DNA of 64,000 bases, from NCBI GenBank assembly GCA_009701885.1, contig WLJH01000012.1:1-64000 (forward strand), in the 5' to 3' direction. Shown piece by piece: positions 19,601 to 26,497 of this stretch (the stretch's first letter is position 1; every line of letters begins with the position of its first letter). A model generated the notes under the pieces. It did not search any database and had not been told where the DNA came from. It saw only the letters and a list, made by a program, of their open reading frames with translations. Both the position numbers and the translations under genes were made by a program. Source of the DNA: Actinomycetota bacterium. GTDB lineage: Bacteria; Actinomycetota; Actinomycetes; Propionibacteriales; Nocardioidaceae.

Positions 19601-21486
19601 AACTCGTAGACGAAGGTCGGCCGATCGAGCCCGTCGAGCTCGTAGGGCCGCTCGTCGACGACCTCGACACCCAGGCTGCTCAGCATCGGCAGCACCTCGG
19701 AGAGCGACAGCGGGCTGCCGACCCGGAAGACCTTGAGCCGCGCTTCGCCGCGCCCGGCGTCCAGGTGCTGGGTCAGGGCCAGGTCGAGGCCCTCCTCGCC
19801 CTGGATGCCCTCCAGCCGACCGAGGTCGACCGCAGCGGTCCGCGGGGAGAAGTCCTCCTTGTAGGCCTCGGGGAAGGACTCGGCGTACCTGCGGCCGAGG
19901 ATCGCGCCGGCCTGCTCGCCGTACTCCGAGAGCACCGCAGCCAGGAAGTCGTCGCGCCACGAGCGGGAGGCGTCGGCCAGCCGGCGCTCGAGGTCGGTGG
20001 TGTCGAGGGCCCGCAGCGTCCCGGTCACGGTGGGGTCGCCCTGCTCGCGCGGCAGGTGCACCACGAAGTGCACGCGCGCGGTGGTCGACTCGTTGATCCG
20101 GACGGTGAACTCCACCGACTCCCCGCCGAGTCGGTCCAGCAGGATCTCGCTGAACTTCTCGCGGACCGCGGTGTTGTAGCGGTCCCTGGGCAGGTAGACG
20201 AGCACGCTGACGTAGCGCCCGTAGGTGTCGGCGCGGGTGATCGCGCGGACCGCCCGCCGCTCGCGGGCGTGCATCGCGGCCTCGGCCATCGGCGCCAGCT
20301 CGTCGACCGTGGTGTGGAACAGCTCGTCGCGCGGGTAGCCCTCGAGGGTGTCCATCAGGGCCCGGCCGGCGTAGGAGCGCGGGTCGAAGCCGCTGCGCCG
20401 CAGCACCTCGCGCGCCTTCTCGCGCAGCAGCGGGATGCGCAGCAGCGACTCGGCGTACGCCGACGACGAGAACAGCCCCAGGAAGCGCCGCTCCCCCGTC
20501 ACCTCGCCGGCCGCGTCGAACGTCTTGACCCCGATGTAGTCGAGGTACGCCGGGCGGTGCACGGTCGCGCGGGAGTTGGCCTTCGCCAGCACCAGCAGGG
20601 TCTTCTCGCGCGCCTTGGCCTTCACCGGCTCCGGGAGCCGCGCGAACGCCTCGGACTGGTCCTGGTCGAAGCGCAGGATCCCCAGCCCCGTGCCGGGCAC
20701 GGCCCGCAGCACGTCGTCGCCGTCGAGCTCCTCGAGCGTGTACTCCCGGTAGCCCAAGAACGTGAAGTGGTCCTCGGCCAGCCACTCCAGCAGCTCGGCC
20801 CCCTGACGGACCTCCTCCGCGTCGAGGCTCACCGGCGCGGCGGAGCGCAGCTCGGTGACGATGTCGAGCATCCGCTGCCGCGTGCGCGGCCAGTCCTCCA
20901 CGGCCTCGCGGACGTCGCCCAGGACGCGCTGCACGTTCTCGACGATCGCCGCGGCGTCCCCGTCGGCGATCCGGTCGATCTCGACGTGCATCCACGACTC
21001 GCGCAGCGTGCCGTCGCTGGGCTGCAGCGCCCCGTCGTCGACCGGCGCCACGTGCTGCAGCGCCCCGGTGATGTCCCGGCGCACGTCGAAGTGCGGGTGC
21101 ACCACCACGTGCACGTCGTGCAGCTGGCGGCTCAGCTCCATCGTGAGGGAGTCGACGAGGAAGGGCATGTCGTCGGTGACGACCTCCACGACGCTGTGCC
21201 CGCCCGCCGACCAGCCCTCGTCGGCCAGCGTCGGCGTCAGCACCCGCACCCTCGCAGTGCCCTGCGGCCGCTCCTCGGCCAGCCGGTAGTGGCTGGCCAG
21301 CGCGCCGTAGACGTCCACGTCGGCCCGCCCCGAGACGTCCTCGGGAGCCACGTGCCGGTAGTAGGCAGCCAGCAGCGCCCCCACCTCGTCGTGCGGCGGC
21401 CCCCCGCTCCCCCTCCCGGCTCTCGCCAGCTCCGTCGCCCTCGCGACCAGGTCCTTCAGCTCACTGTCGTGCGACGTCGTTGTCAC
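16612..21486 (-). CDS. gdh: NAD-specific glutamate dehydrogenase, large (~180 kDa) class
   Basis: A 1,624-aa enzyme of the L_180/GdhB class that oxidatively deaminates glutamate to 2-oxoglutarate with NAD. A long N-terminal region with ACT-like regulatory segments precedes the catalytic dehydrogenase domain, where the substrate-binding PVGAKGGFYAKD motif is near residue 855. A Rossmann NAD domain and a ~400-residue C-terminal extension follow. The length matches streptomycete and mycobacterial members. GTG 21486 (VTTTSHDSEL) is the chosen start, with GGGAGG just before it. The 5.5-kb open frame on the opposite strand is a GC-bias shadow. Catabolic role; it is not a near neighbour of ammonium-assimilation genes. 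Confidence 0.95.
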   Translation of the reverse strand: MTTTSHDSELKDLVARATELARAGRGSGGPPHDEVGALLAAYYRHVAPEDVSGRADVDVYGALASHYRLAEERPQGTARVRVLTPTLADEGWSAGGHSVVEVVTDDMPFLVDSLTMELSRQLHDVHVVVHPHFDVRRDITGALQHVAPVDDGALQPSDGTLRESWMHVEIDRIADGDAAAIVENVQRVLGDVREAVEDWPRTRQRMLDIVTELRSAAPVSLDAEEVRQGAELLEWLAEDHFTFLGYREYTLEELDGDDVLRAVPGTGLGILRFDQDQSEAFARLPEPVKAKAREKTLLVLAKANSRATVHRPAYLDYIGVKTFDAAGEVTGERRFLGLFSSSAYAESLLRIPLLREKAREVLRRSGFDPRSYAGRALMDTLEGYPRDELFHTTVDELAPMAEAAMHARERRAVRAITRADTYGRYVSVLVYLPRDRYNTAVREKFSEILLDRLGGESVEFTVRINESTTARVHFVVHLPREQGDPTVTGTLRALDTTDLERRLADASRSWRDDFLAAVLSEYGEQAGAILGRRYAESFPEAYKEDFSPRTAAVDLGRLEGIQGEEGLDLALTQHLDAGRGEARLKVFRVGSPLSLSEVLPMLSSLGVEVVDERPYELDGLDRPTFVYEFGLRYGTALPEDARGLFVEALRAIWDGHAETDGFNRLVLGVGLSWRQAMLLRAYAKYMRQGASPFAVDTIEEALASNVDITRMLVRCFELRFDPAVDDATREEQTAALRERLAAALDDVASLDHDRILRGYLTHIGATLRTNHFQAGADGRPKDYLSLKLEPSAIPDLPSPRPKFEIFVYSPRVEGVHLRFGAVARGGLRWSDRRDDFRTEVLGLVKAQMVKNTVIVPVGAKGGFYAKDLPDPGDREAWLAEGVACYRTFISGLLDITDNLVEGRTVPPADVVRHDGDDSYLVVAADKGTATFSDIANGVAKDYGFWLGDAFASGGSVGYDHKAMGITARGAWVSVQRHFRERGIDCQAEDFTCVGIGDMSGDVFGNGMLCSEHTRLVAAFDHRDIFLDPDPDAATSYAERRRLFELPRSSWADYDASLISEGGGVWSRSRKSIPLNDHVRRALGIEAGVKQMTPHELMRAILCAPVDLLWNGGIGTYVKGAEETHADVGDKANDAIRVDGVELRAACVGEGGNLGFTQAGRIEYARGGGRMATDFIDNSAGVDTSDHEVNIKILLDRVVHDGDLTEKQRNTLLAEMTDEVASLVLRDNYEQNLALSNALDHAPSLLHVHEEQMKQLEADGVLDREVEGLPTSKVVKQRADRGEGLTAPELSVLMAWTKIELADELIASDLPDDPYLVQDLTAYFPTAMRERFAGYISEHPLRREIIVTQVVNDLVNGAGITFLTRLEGETGATAPELVGANFVAREVFGSLPLREELRSYDNRLDAAVQTRIRLEMRTLVERASRWFVANRRPPMDSQAVVDQFSGPVQETMARLPELMGGRELAAFEERRNRLVGQGVPEDLAARVAVLPPAYMVLGVVDTALRDGLDPAEVARVHFALGERLGLPVLVQRILALPRQDRWQTMARAALRDDLHAVHLQLTGQVLASTEASAPVDDRIRQWEEADEVQVSRASGTLGDICSDDAADLARLSVGLRVVRGLLATG

Positions 21487-21560
21487 CCTCCCGACCCTAG
21501 GACCCACCTCACCCCCCGGCCAACCGCCCTCCCCCTCGGCGCGCCCCACCCCGCGAGGGC

Positions 21561-21867
21561 GCCGCGCCGTCGGGACGAGGGGCCCGCGACGTCCCGCACC
21601 CAGCCCCTGCTGGGCGCCCGGACGGCGGGCCGCGACGTTCGGAGCGCCCGGACGGCGCGAGGCAGCCGACCGAAGGCGCCCCCGGAGGAGCGTGGATGGG
21701 CCTGGCCCCCGCCTCGTGAGGGACGAACGAGGCGGGTGGTTTGCGACGAAGGGGGCGCCTTCGGTCGGCTGCCTCGTGCCGGGAGGGCGCTCCCACCCGC
21801 GGCACGCCGGGAGGGCGCCCACCCGGCGGGACCTGGACACCCCGGCCCCTCGTCCCGACGGCGCGGC
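21561..21867. repeat. ~307-bp nested inverted repeat
   Basis: Three nested perfect stems share one centre. The outer 24-bp stem is 21561-21584 with 21844-21867. The middle 25-bp stem is 21659-21683 with 21751-21775. The core 10-bp stem (CCCGCCTCGT) is 21708-21717 with 21727-21736 and has a 9-nt loop. Sequence between the outer and middle stems also pairs imperfectly (e.g. GGGCGCCCGGACGGCG against its partner near 21800). It fills most of the 405-bp gap between glutamate dehydrogenase and tryptophan dioxygenase, which otherwise holds no gene. Confidence 0.85.
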
Positions 21868-21891
21868 CCCCGAGGCCGACCCACCACCCAC

Positions 21892-22752
21892 CTACAGGTT
21901 GCTGCGCAGCTCCCACAGCAGCGGGTAGTACTGCAGCGGCAGCCTCGAGCGCAGGTACGTCGAGCCCGAGCTCCCGCCCGTGCCGGACTTCGCCCCGATC
22001 ATCCGCTCCACCATCACCACGTGCCGGGCCCGCCACGACGCCGCGAGCTCGTCGTGCTGCAGCAGCGCCTCCGCGAGCGCCCAGAGGGCGGCGTACGTGT
22101 CCCGGTCGTGGGCGATGGTGCGCAGCGAGGCGGCGACCTGCTCGTCGGTCCCGACGTCCAGGCCGGCCGAGGAGAGGGCGGCGAGGAAGGCGTCCCAGAG
22201 CGTCGGCTCCGCGAGCCGCCGGGCGAGCCGGGCCTGCTCGTCGGGGGTGAGGCCGCGGAAGCGCTCGACGTACCCCGCGTCCTTGGCGCCGGAGACGAAC
22301 TCCAGCTCGCGGAACTGCACCGACTGGAAGCCGCTGGCGGGCGCGAGCCGCTGGCGGAACTCCAGGAAGTCCTGCGGGGTCATGGTCTCCAGGACGTCGA
22401 CCTGCTGCACCAGCGTGCGCTCGATGACGTGGACCCGCTGGAGCAGGTGCTGGGCCCACCACAGCCGCCCGCCCGGCACGCCGGCGGCCATCGCGTCACG
22501 GGCCGCACCGACCTCGTGCAGCAGCTGGGAGAACCACAGCTCGTAGACCTGGTGGATGGTGATGAAGAGCAGCTCGTCGTGCGCGGGCGGACCGTCCTCA
22601 CCGCCGGACTCGCAGCGCTGGGCGCCGAGCAACGTGGGCAGTTGGAGGTAGGAGCCGTAGGTCAGCTGGGCCCCCTGCTCGCCGAAGGAGACGAAGTCCT
22701 CCCGGCCGTCCTGCTGGCCATCCTCCCGAGCCGTCCGTCCGCTCTCGCTCAT
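21892..22752 (-). CDS. kynA: Tryptophan 2,3-dioxygenase
   Basis: 286 aa, heme enzyme opening the tryptophan indole ring to N-formylkynurenine. The family motifs DELLFITIHQVYELWF (substrate pocket) and RHVVMVERMIGAKSGTGGSS (heme-ligand His and the GTGGS loop) are both intact, and the length is standard. ATG 22752 (MSESGRT) is chosen because it leaves a short divergent spacer to the DUF2505 genes. No kynureninase or formamidase lies nearby, so the rest of the pathway must be elsewhere. Confidence 0.93.
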   Translation of the reverse strand: MSESGRTAREDGQQDGREDFVSFGEQGAQLTYGSYLQLPTLLGAQRCESGGEDGPPAHDELLFITIHQVYELWFSQLLHEVGAARDAMAAGVPGGRLWWAQHLLQRVHVIERTLVQQVDVLETMTPQDFLEFRQRLAPASGFQSVQFRELEFVSGAKDAGYVERFRGLTPDEQARLARRLAEPTLWDAFLAALSSAGLDVGTDEQVAASLRTIAHDRDTYAALWALAEALLQHDELAASWRARHVVMVERMIGAKSGTGGSSGSTYLRSRLPLQYYPLLWELRSNL

Positions 22753-22794
22753 GTCGGCCAACCTGTCACACACCGACCCGGCATGATGTGCGCC

Positions 22795-23283
22795 GTGAAG
22801 TTCCGACACGAGCTGACCTACGACGCCCCGCCCGACGAGGTCTTCGCGATGCTGGCCGACCCGGCCTTCCGCGCGAAGGTCTGCGACGAGCAGGGCGTGG
22901 TCTCCCACGACATCGACCTGAGCCCTGCCGCCGACGGCACGGGGTTCACGCTCGTGAGCGAGCAGGTCCAGGACACCGCCGGCCTGCCCTCGATCGCGAA
23001 GAAGATCGTCGGCGACACCACCAAGGCCGTCATCGAGGAGCAGTGGTCCTCGCGCACCGGCGGCACGATCTCCATCACTGCCCCCGGCAAGCCGACGACC
23101 GCCACCGGCACCGTCCGGCTGGAGGCGCGCGGCAGCGGCACCACCGAGGTCGTCGAGCTCGACGTCAAGGTCAAGGTGCCGGTCATCGGCGGCAAGCTCG
23201 AGGCCCTCATGGCCGACAACATCAAGGCGGGCCTGGAGGTCGAGCAGACCACCGGCACCGCGTGGCTGGGAGGACAGCGATGA
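22795..23283 (+). CDS. DUF2505 family protein (first of a tandem pair)
   Basis: 162 aa, alpha/beta START-like fold expected (DUF2505). It opens VKFRHELTYDAPPDEVFAML and ends LEVEQTTGTAWLGGQR. It is a paralogue of the next gene; shared landmarks are the HE-TYDAP start, AMLAD-AFR-VCD and GLPS-A-KIVGD. GTG 22795 matches the paralogue's N-terminus; in-frame ATGs at 22783 and 22786 are possible. It overlaps the next gene (ATGA). The function is unknown; lipid or hydrophobic ligand binding is a guess from the fold. Confidence 0.8.
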   Translation: MKFRHELTYDAPPDEVFAMLADPAFRAKVCDEQGVVSHDIDLSPAADGTGFTLVSEQVQDTAGLPSIAKKIVGDTTKAVIEEQWSSRTGGTISITAPGKPTTATGTVRLEARGSGTTEVVELDVKVKVPVIGGKLEALMADNIKAGLEVEQTTGTAWLGGQR

Positions 23284-23759
23284 GCAAGCGGCTCGTGCAC
23301 GAGATGACCTACGACGCGCCCGCCGAGCGGGTCATGGCGATGCTGGCGGACCAGGCGTTCCGCGAGGAGGTCTGCGACTACCAGCGGGTGCTGCGCCGCA
23401 CCGTCACCGTCGAGCCGACGGCGTCGGGGATGGACGTGGTCATCGACCAGTTCCAGTCCGTCCAGGGCCTGCCGTCCTTCGCGACCAAGATCGTCGGCGA
23501 CGAGGCGCACATCGTGCAGCGCGAGTCCTGGACCGGCACGCGCGCCGACATCGAGGTCACCATCCCCGGCAAGCCCGGCGAGATGAAGGGCACCGCCGTG
23601 GTCGTCGAGAGCGGCGGCACCACCACCGAGACCGTCGACCTGACCATCAAGGTCGGCATCCCGCTGGTCGGCGGCAAGATCGAGGGCCTCATCTCGGACC
23701 TGCTGCTCAAGGCGCTGAAGGCCGAGAACAAGGTGGGTCGGGACTACCTGTCCCGATGA
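23280..23759 (+). CDS. DUF2505 family protein (second of a tandem pair)
   Basis: 159 aa, paralogue of the gene it overlaps by 4 bp. Landmarks are VHEMTYDAPAERVMAMLADQ near the start, GLPSFATKIVGDEAHIVQ in the middle and GGKIEGLISDLLLKAL near the end. There is no signal peptide or membrane segment. Coupled translation suggests the two work together, perhaps as a heterodimer. A strong hairpin follows 35 bp after the stop. Confidence 0.82.
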   Translation: MSKRLVHEMTYDAPAERVMAMLADQAFREEVCDYQRVLRRTVTVEPTASGMDVVIDQFQSVQGLPSFATKIVGDEAHIVQRESWTGTRADIEVTIPGKPGEMKGTAVVVESGGTTTETVDLTIKVGIPLVGGKIEGLISDLLLKALKAENKVGRDYLSR

Positions 23760-23794
23760 CTCCCCCGGCCCGGGGGTCTGGACCGCTGTGACGC

Positions 23795-23827
23795 CGGCAC
23801 GCCCTGCTCGTTGAGCAGGGCGTGCCG
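23795..23827 (+). terminator. Hairpin terminator after the DUF2505 pair
   Basis: A perfect 15-bp stem (CGGCACGCCCTGCTC at 23795-23809, complement at 23813-23827) with a 3-nt GTT loop and no U tract. It overlaps the most upstream possible start (GTG 23822) of the next small gene. Confidence 0.7.
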
Positions 23828-24106
23828 CTCCACCGCTGGGTCCGCCTCCTGACCGGCCTCATGGCCGTGCCGCTGCTGGCGCTCGGCCTCGACACGGCGT
23901 ACGACGCGGTCGACGGCCGCCGGTTCTGCCTGGACCACGCGGTCGCGGCCACCTCCCCCGACCTCACCGACGCCCTGTGCCACACGATCGGCATCGACGG
24001 CGGTGCCCTGCCCGGCCGGCTCGGTGACGTCGTCGGTCGCGCCGTCGACGGCGCCTGGAGCCCGGTCGAGGGCGAGCTGCGCCGCGCCTGGGCCCGACTG
24101 GGTTGA
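23822..24106 (+). CDS. Small hypothetical protein with N-terminal hydrophobic segment
   Basis: 94 aa if begun at GTG 23822. Codon third positions are nearly all G/C, arguing it is a real gene. A hydrophobic stretch (LLTGLMAVPLLALGL) is followed by an acidic domain with two Cys (RFCLDHA, DALCHTI) and a tail ending RAWARLG. GTG 23822 lies inside the preceding hairpin, so ATG 23861 (MAVPLLALGL, 81 aa) is a serious alternative. I do not recognise the family. It could be a secreted or membrane-tethered small protein with a disulfide. Confidence 0.55.
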   Translation: MPLHRWVRLLTGLMAVPLLALGLDTAYDAVDGRRFCLDHAVAATSPDLTDALCHTIGIDGGALPGRLGDVVGRAVDGAWSPVEGELRRAWARLG

Positions 24107-24164
24107 TGCCGAGCCGGCGCTACGTTCCGGAAGGATGCGCCGATTCGACCCCGGACCGGCGGAC

Positions 24165-24374
24165 TCAGTCGGTCGTGGACCTGGGGTCTGCGGGAGCGTC
24201 GGGCGTGACGGGGTCGACCGGCGGCTGCTGCTCGGCCGCCGCGTCCTGCCGGCGGCGTACGGCGACGACGACCGCGAGGACCACGAACGGCCCGAAGGCC
24301 AGCAGCAGTGTGAGGCCCTTCTCGACCGGGTGCAGGGCACCGAGGTGGAGCAGCGAGAGCAGCGCGGACGTCAC
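24165..24374 (-). CDS. Small single-pass membrane protein
   Basis: 69 aa from GTG 24374. One transmembrane helix (TLLLAFGPFVVLAVVVAV) is followed by RRRQ and an acidic Pro-rich cytoplasmic tail (PPVDPVTPDAPADPRS). The positive-inside residues point to a cytoplasmic C-terminus. The family is unknown to me, but similar short proteins are common in actinobacteria. Convergent with the 94-aa gene, divergent from the secreted peptide gene. Confidence 0.6.
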   Translation of the reverse strand: MTSALLSLLHLGALHPVEKGLTLLLAFGPFVVLAVVVAVRRRQDAAAEQQPPVDPVTPDAPADPRSTTD

Positions 24375-24506
24375 TCGTCCATGGTGGACCATCCCCGCGG
24401 GCCGCGAGGACCGGGGATGCGTGACCTCGGGCACGGTGGGGCGTTGGAGGGATCGGCGGCGTGTCCGCGCCGCCCTCTCGGAACACTCTCTCGGAAGGAC
24501 ACCCCT

Positions 24507-24668
24507 GTGAAGCGACTCCTCGCCGTCACCCTCCTCGCCCCCGTGCTCGCCGTCGGCGCCTCGGTGGCCACTGCCGGCTCGGCCAGCGCTGCGGGCGTCT
24601 GCATCGACTACGACATCACCGTCAACGGCACGCAGTACGCCGGGGCGCAGTGCCTGCCGCCCGCGTGA
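24507..24668 (+). CDS. 53-aa secreted peptide precursor
   Basis: GTG 24507 is preceded by GGAAGG at 7-nt spacing. A Sec signal peptide (KRLLAVTLLAPVLAVGASVA) ends near SASAA, leaving a mature peptide of about 24 residues, GVCIDYDITVNGTQYAGAQC plus LPPA, with two Cys 17 residues apart. The small size, clean signal peptide, own RBS and terminator make it a credible gene too short for many callers. Function unknown: an extracellular disulfide-bonded peptide is the plain reading. Confidence 0.65.
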   Translation: MKRLLAVTLLAPVLAVGASVATAGSASAAGVCIDYDITVNGTQYAGAQCLPPA

Positions 24669-24696
24669 CCCGAGCCTGAGCAGCACGTGCTGCACG

Positions 24697-24729
24697 CGAC
24701 GGCCCCCGAGCACTGCTCGGGGGCCGTCG
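24697..24729. terminator. Bidirectional hairpin between secreted peptide and pruA
   Basis: A perfect 14-bp stem (CGACGGCCCCCGAG at 24697-24710, complement 24716-24729) with a 5-nt loop sits between two convergent genes, 28 bp from each stop. Confidence 0.75.
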
Positions 24730-24758
24730 TCGTGGTCGTGGCGCAGTCGTGCGGGGGC

Positions 24759-26387
24759 TCAGCCCATGTAGGGGTAGCGGTAGTCCGTCGGCGGGACGAA
24801 CGTCTCCTTGATCGAGCGCGGGCTGGTCCAGCGCAGCAGGTTGACCGCCGCGCCGGCCTTGTCGTTGGTGCCCGACGCGCGACCGCCGCCGAAGGGCTGC
24901 TGACCCACGACCGCACCGGTCGGCTTGTCGTTGACGTAGAAGTTGCCGGCGGCGAACCGCAGCGCGTCGCGGGTCCACGCGACCGCCGCGCGGTCCTGCG
25001 AGATGACCGCGCCGGTGAGGGCGTACGGCGACACCGACTCCAGCTGGCGCACCACCGCCTCGTAGTCGGCGTCGTCGTAGACGTGCACCGCGAGGATCGG
25101 CCCGAAGTACTCGGTCGTGAACATCTCGTCGGCCGGGTCGTCGACGACCACGATCGTGGGGCGCACGAAGTACCCCACGGAGTCGTCGACCGTGCCGCCC
25201 GCGACGACCTCCAGGCCGTCGGTCGCGTGCGCCCGCTCGATCGCCGTCTTGTGCTTGGCGAACGCCCTGGCGTCGATGACGGCCCCCATGAAGTGGGAGA
25301 AGTCGGTCGGGTCGCCCATGGAGATCGCCTCGGTCTCGGCGACCAGGTCGTCCTTCAGCCGGGCCCAGAGCGAGCGCGGGACGTAGGCGCGCGAGGCGGC
25401 CGAGCACTTCTGGCCCTGGAACTCGAAGGCGCCGCGGATCATCGCGGTCCGCACGACGTCGACGTCGGCCGAGGGGTGGGCCACGATGAAGTCCTTGCCC
25501 CCGGTCTCGCCGACGATCCGCGGGTAGGAGCGGTAGCCGGTGATGTTCTCCCCGACCGTGCGCCACAGGTGCTGGAAGGTCGGGGTCGAGCCGGTGAAGT
25601 GGATGCCGGCCAGGTCGCGGTGCGGCAGCGCCACCTCGGAGACCGCCAGGCCGTCGCCGGGGACCATGTTGATGACGCCCGGCGGCATGCCTGCCTCGAC
25701 GAGCAGCTCCATCGTCAGCGACGCGGCCAGCTGCTGGGTCGGGCTGGGCTTCCAGACCACGGTGTTGCCCATGAGCGCCGGGGCGGTCGGCAGGTTGCCG
25801 GCGATGGCGGTGAAGTTGAACGGCGTGATCGCGTAGACGAAGCCCTCGAGCGGACGGTGGTCGGTGCGGTTCCAGATGCCCGGGCTGTTGGCGATCGGCT
25901 GGTCGGTGAGGATCTGCTTGGCGTAGTGGACGTTGAAGCGCCAGAAGTCGATCAGCTCGCAGGCGGAGTCGATCTCGGCCTGGAACGCCGTCTTGGACTG
26001 GCCCAGCACGGTCGCGGCGTTGAGCCGCTGGCGCCACGGACCGGCCAGCAGGTCGGCGGCCTTGAGCAGGATCGCGCACCGGTCGTCGAAGGGCATGTCC
26101 CGCCAGGCCGGCGCCGCCTCGAGCGCGGCGTCGACGGCGGCCTGCGCGTCGGTGGTGGTGGCGTTGCGGGTCGTCCCGAGCACGTGGGCGTGGTCGTGCG
26201 GCTGCACGACCTGGATCTCCTCGCCGCCGCCCGGGCGCCACTGCCCGCCGACGTACGCCGGGAGGTCGCGCTGCTCGGCCTCGAGCCGGGCGATCTCGCT
26301 CTGCAGGGACTCGCGCTCCGGGGTGCCGGGCGCGTAGGTCAGGTTGGGCTCGTTCGTGGGAGCCGGGGGGAAGCTGATGGCGTCCAT
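24759..26387 (-). CDS. pruA: 1-pyrroline-5-carboxylate (glutamate semialdehyde) dehydrogenase
   Basis: 542 aa, aldehyde dehydrogenase family, the length of monofunctional actinobacterial P5C dehydrogenases. It oxidises glutamate-5-semialdehyde to glutamate with NAD in proline catabolism. The general-base Glu lies in VGETGGKDFIVAHP and the nucleophilic Cys in FEFQGQKCSAASRAYVP. ATG 26387 (MDAISFPPAPTNEPN) is the usual start; upstream in-frame codons look non-coding. No proline dehydrogenase is adjacent. Its product feeds the NAD-glutamate dehydrogenase encoded at 16.6-21.5 kb. Confidence 0.93.
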   Translation of the reverse strand: MDAISFPPAPTNEPNLTYAPGTPERESLQSEIARLEAEQRDLPAYVGGQWRPGGGEEIQVVQPHDHAHVLGTTRNATTTDAQAAVDAALEAAPAWRDMPFDDRCAILLKAADLLAGPWRQRLNAATVLGQSKTAFQAEIDSACELIDFWRFNVHYAKQILTDQPIANSPGIWNRTDHRPLEGFVYAITPFNFTAIAGNLPTAPALMGNTVVWKPSPTQQLAASLTMELLVEAGMPPGVINMVPGDGLAVSEVALPHRDLAGIHFTGSTPTFQHLWRTVGENITGYRSYPRIVGETGGKDFIVAHPSADVDVVRTAMIRGAFEFQGQKCSAASRAYVPRSLWARLKDDLVAETEAISMGDPTDFSHFMGAVIDARAFAKHKTAIERAHATDGLEVVAGGTVDDSVGYFVRPTIVVVDDPADEMFTTEYFGPILAVHVYDDADYEAVVRQLESVSPYALTGAVISQDRAAVAWTRDALRFAAGNFYVNDKPTGAVVGQQPFGGGRASGTNDKAGAAVNLLRWTSPRSIKETFVPPTDYRYPYMG

Positions 26388-26497
26388 GCCCAGCGACCCT
26401 AGCGAGCGGGCCCCGCAGGCGCGAAAGTCGCTGGGCGCGGACCTGCGGGACATCTCCTGAGCCTCGGGCCTCGGGGCCGGCGGCTCCCGCCCCGACG

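Noticed and set aside
21561..21867. An insertion sequence with terminal inverted repeats
   Set aside because: There is no transposase-like ORF inside and no visible target-site duplication; only the nested inverted repeat is supported.
17743..23283. 1,846-aa open frame on the plus strand
   Set aside because: It is antisense to glutamate dehydrogenase and tryptophan dioxygenase. Its composition (Gly/Arg/Val/Asp rich, no domain) is a GC-bias shadow; only its last part is the real DUF2505 gene.
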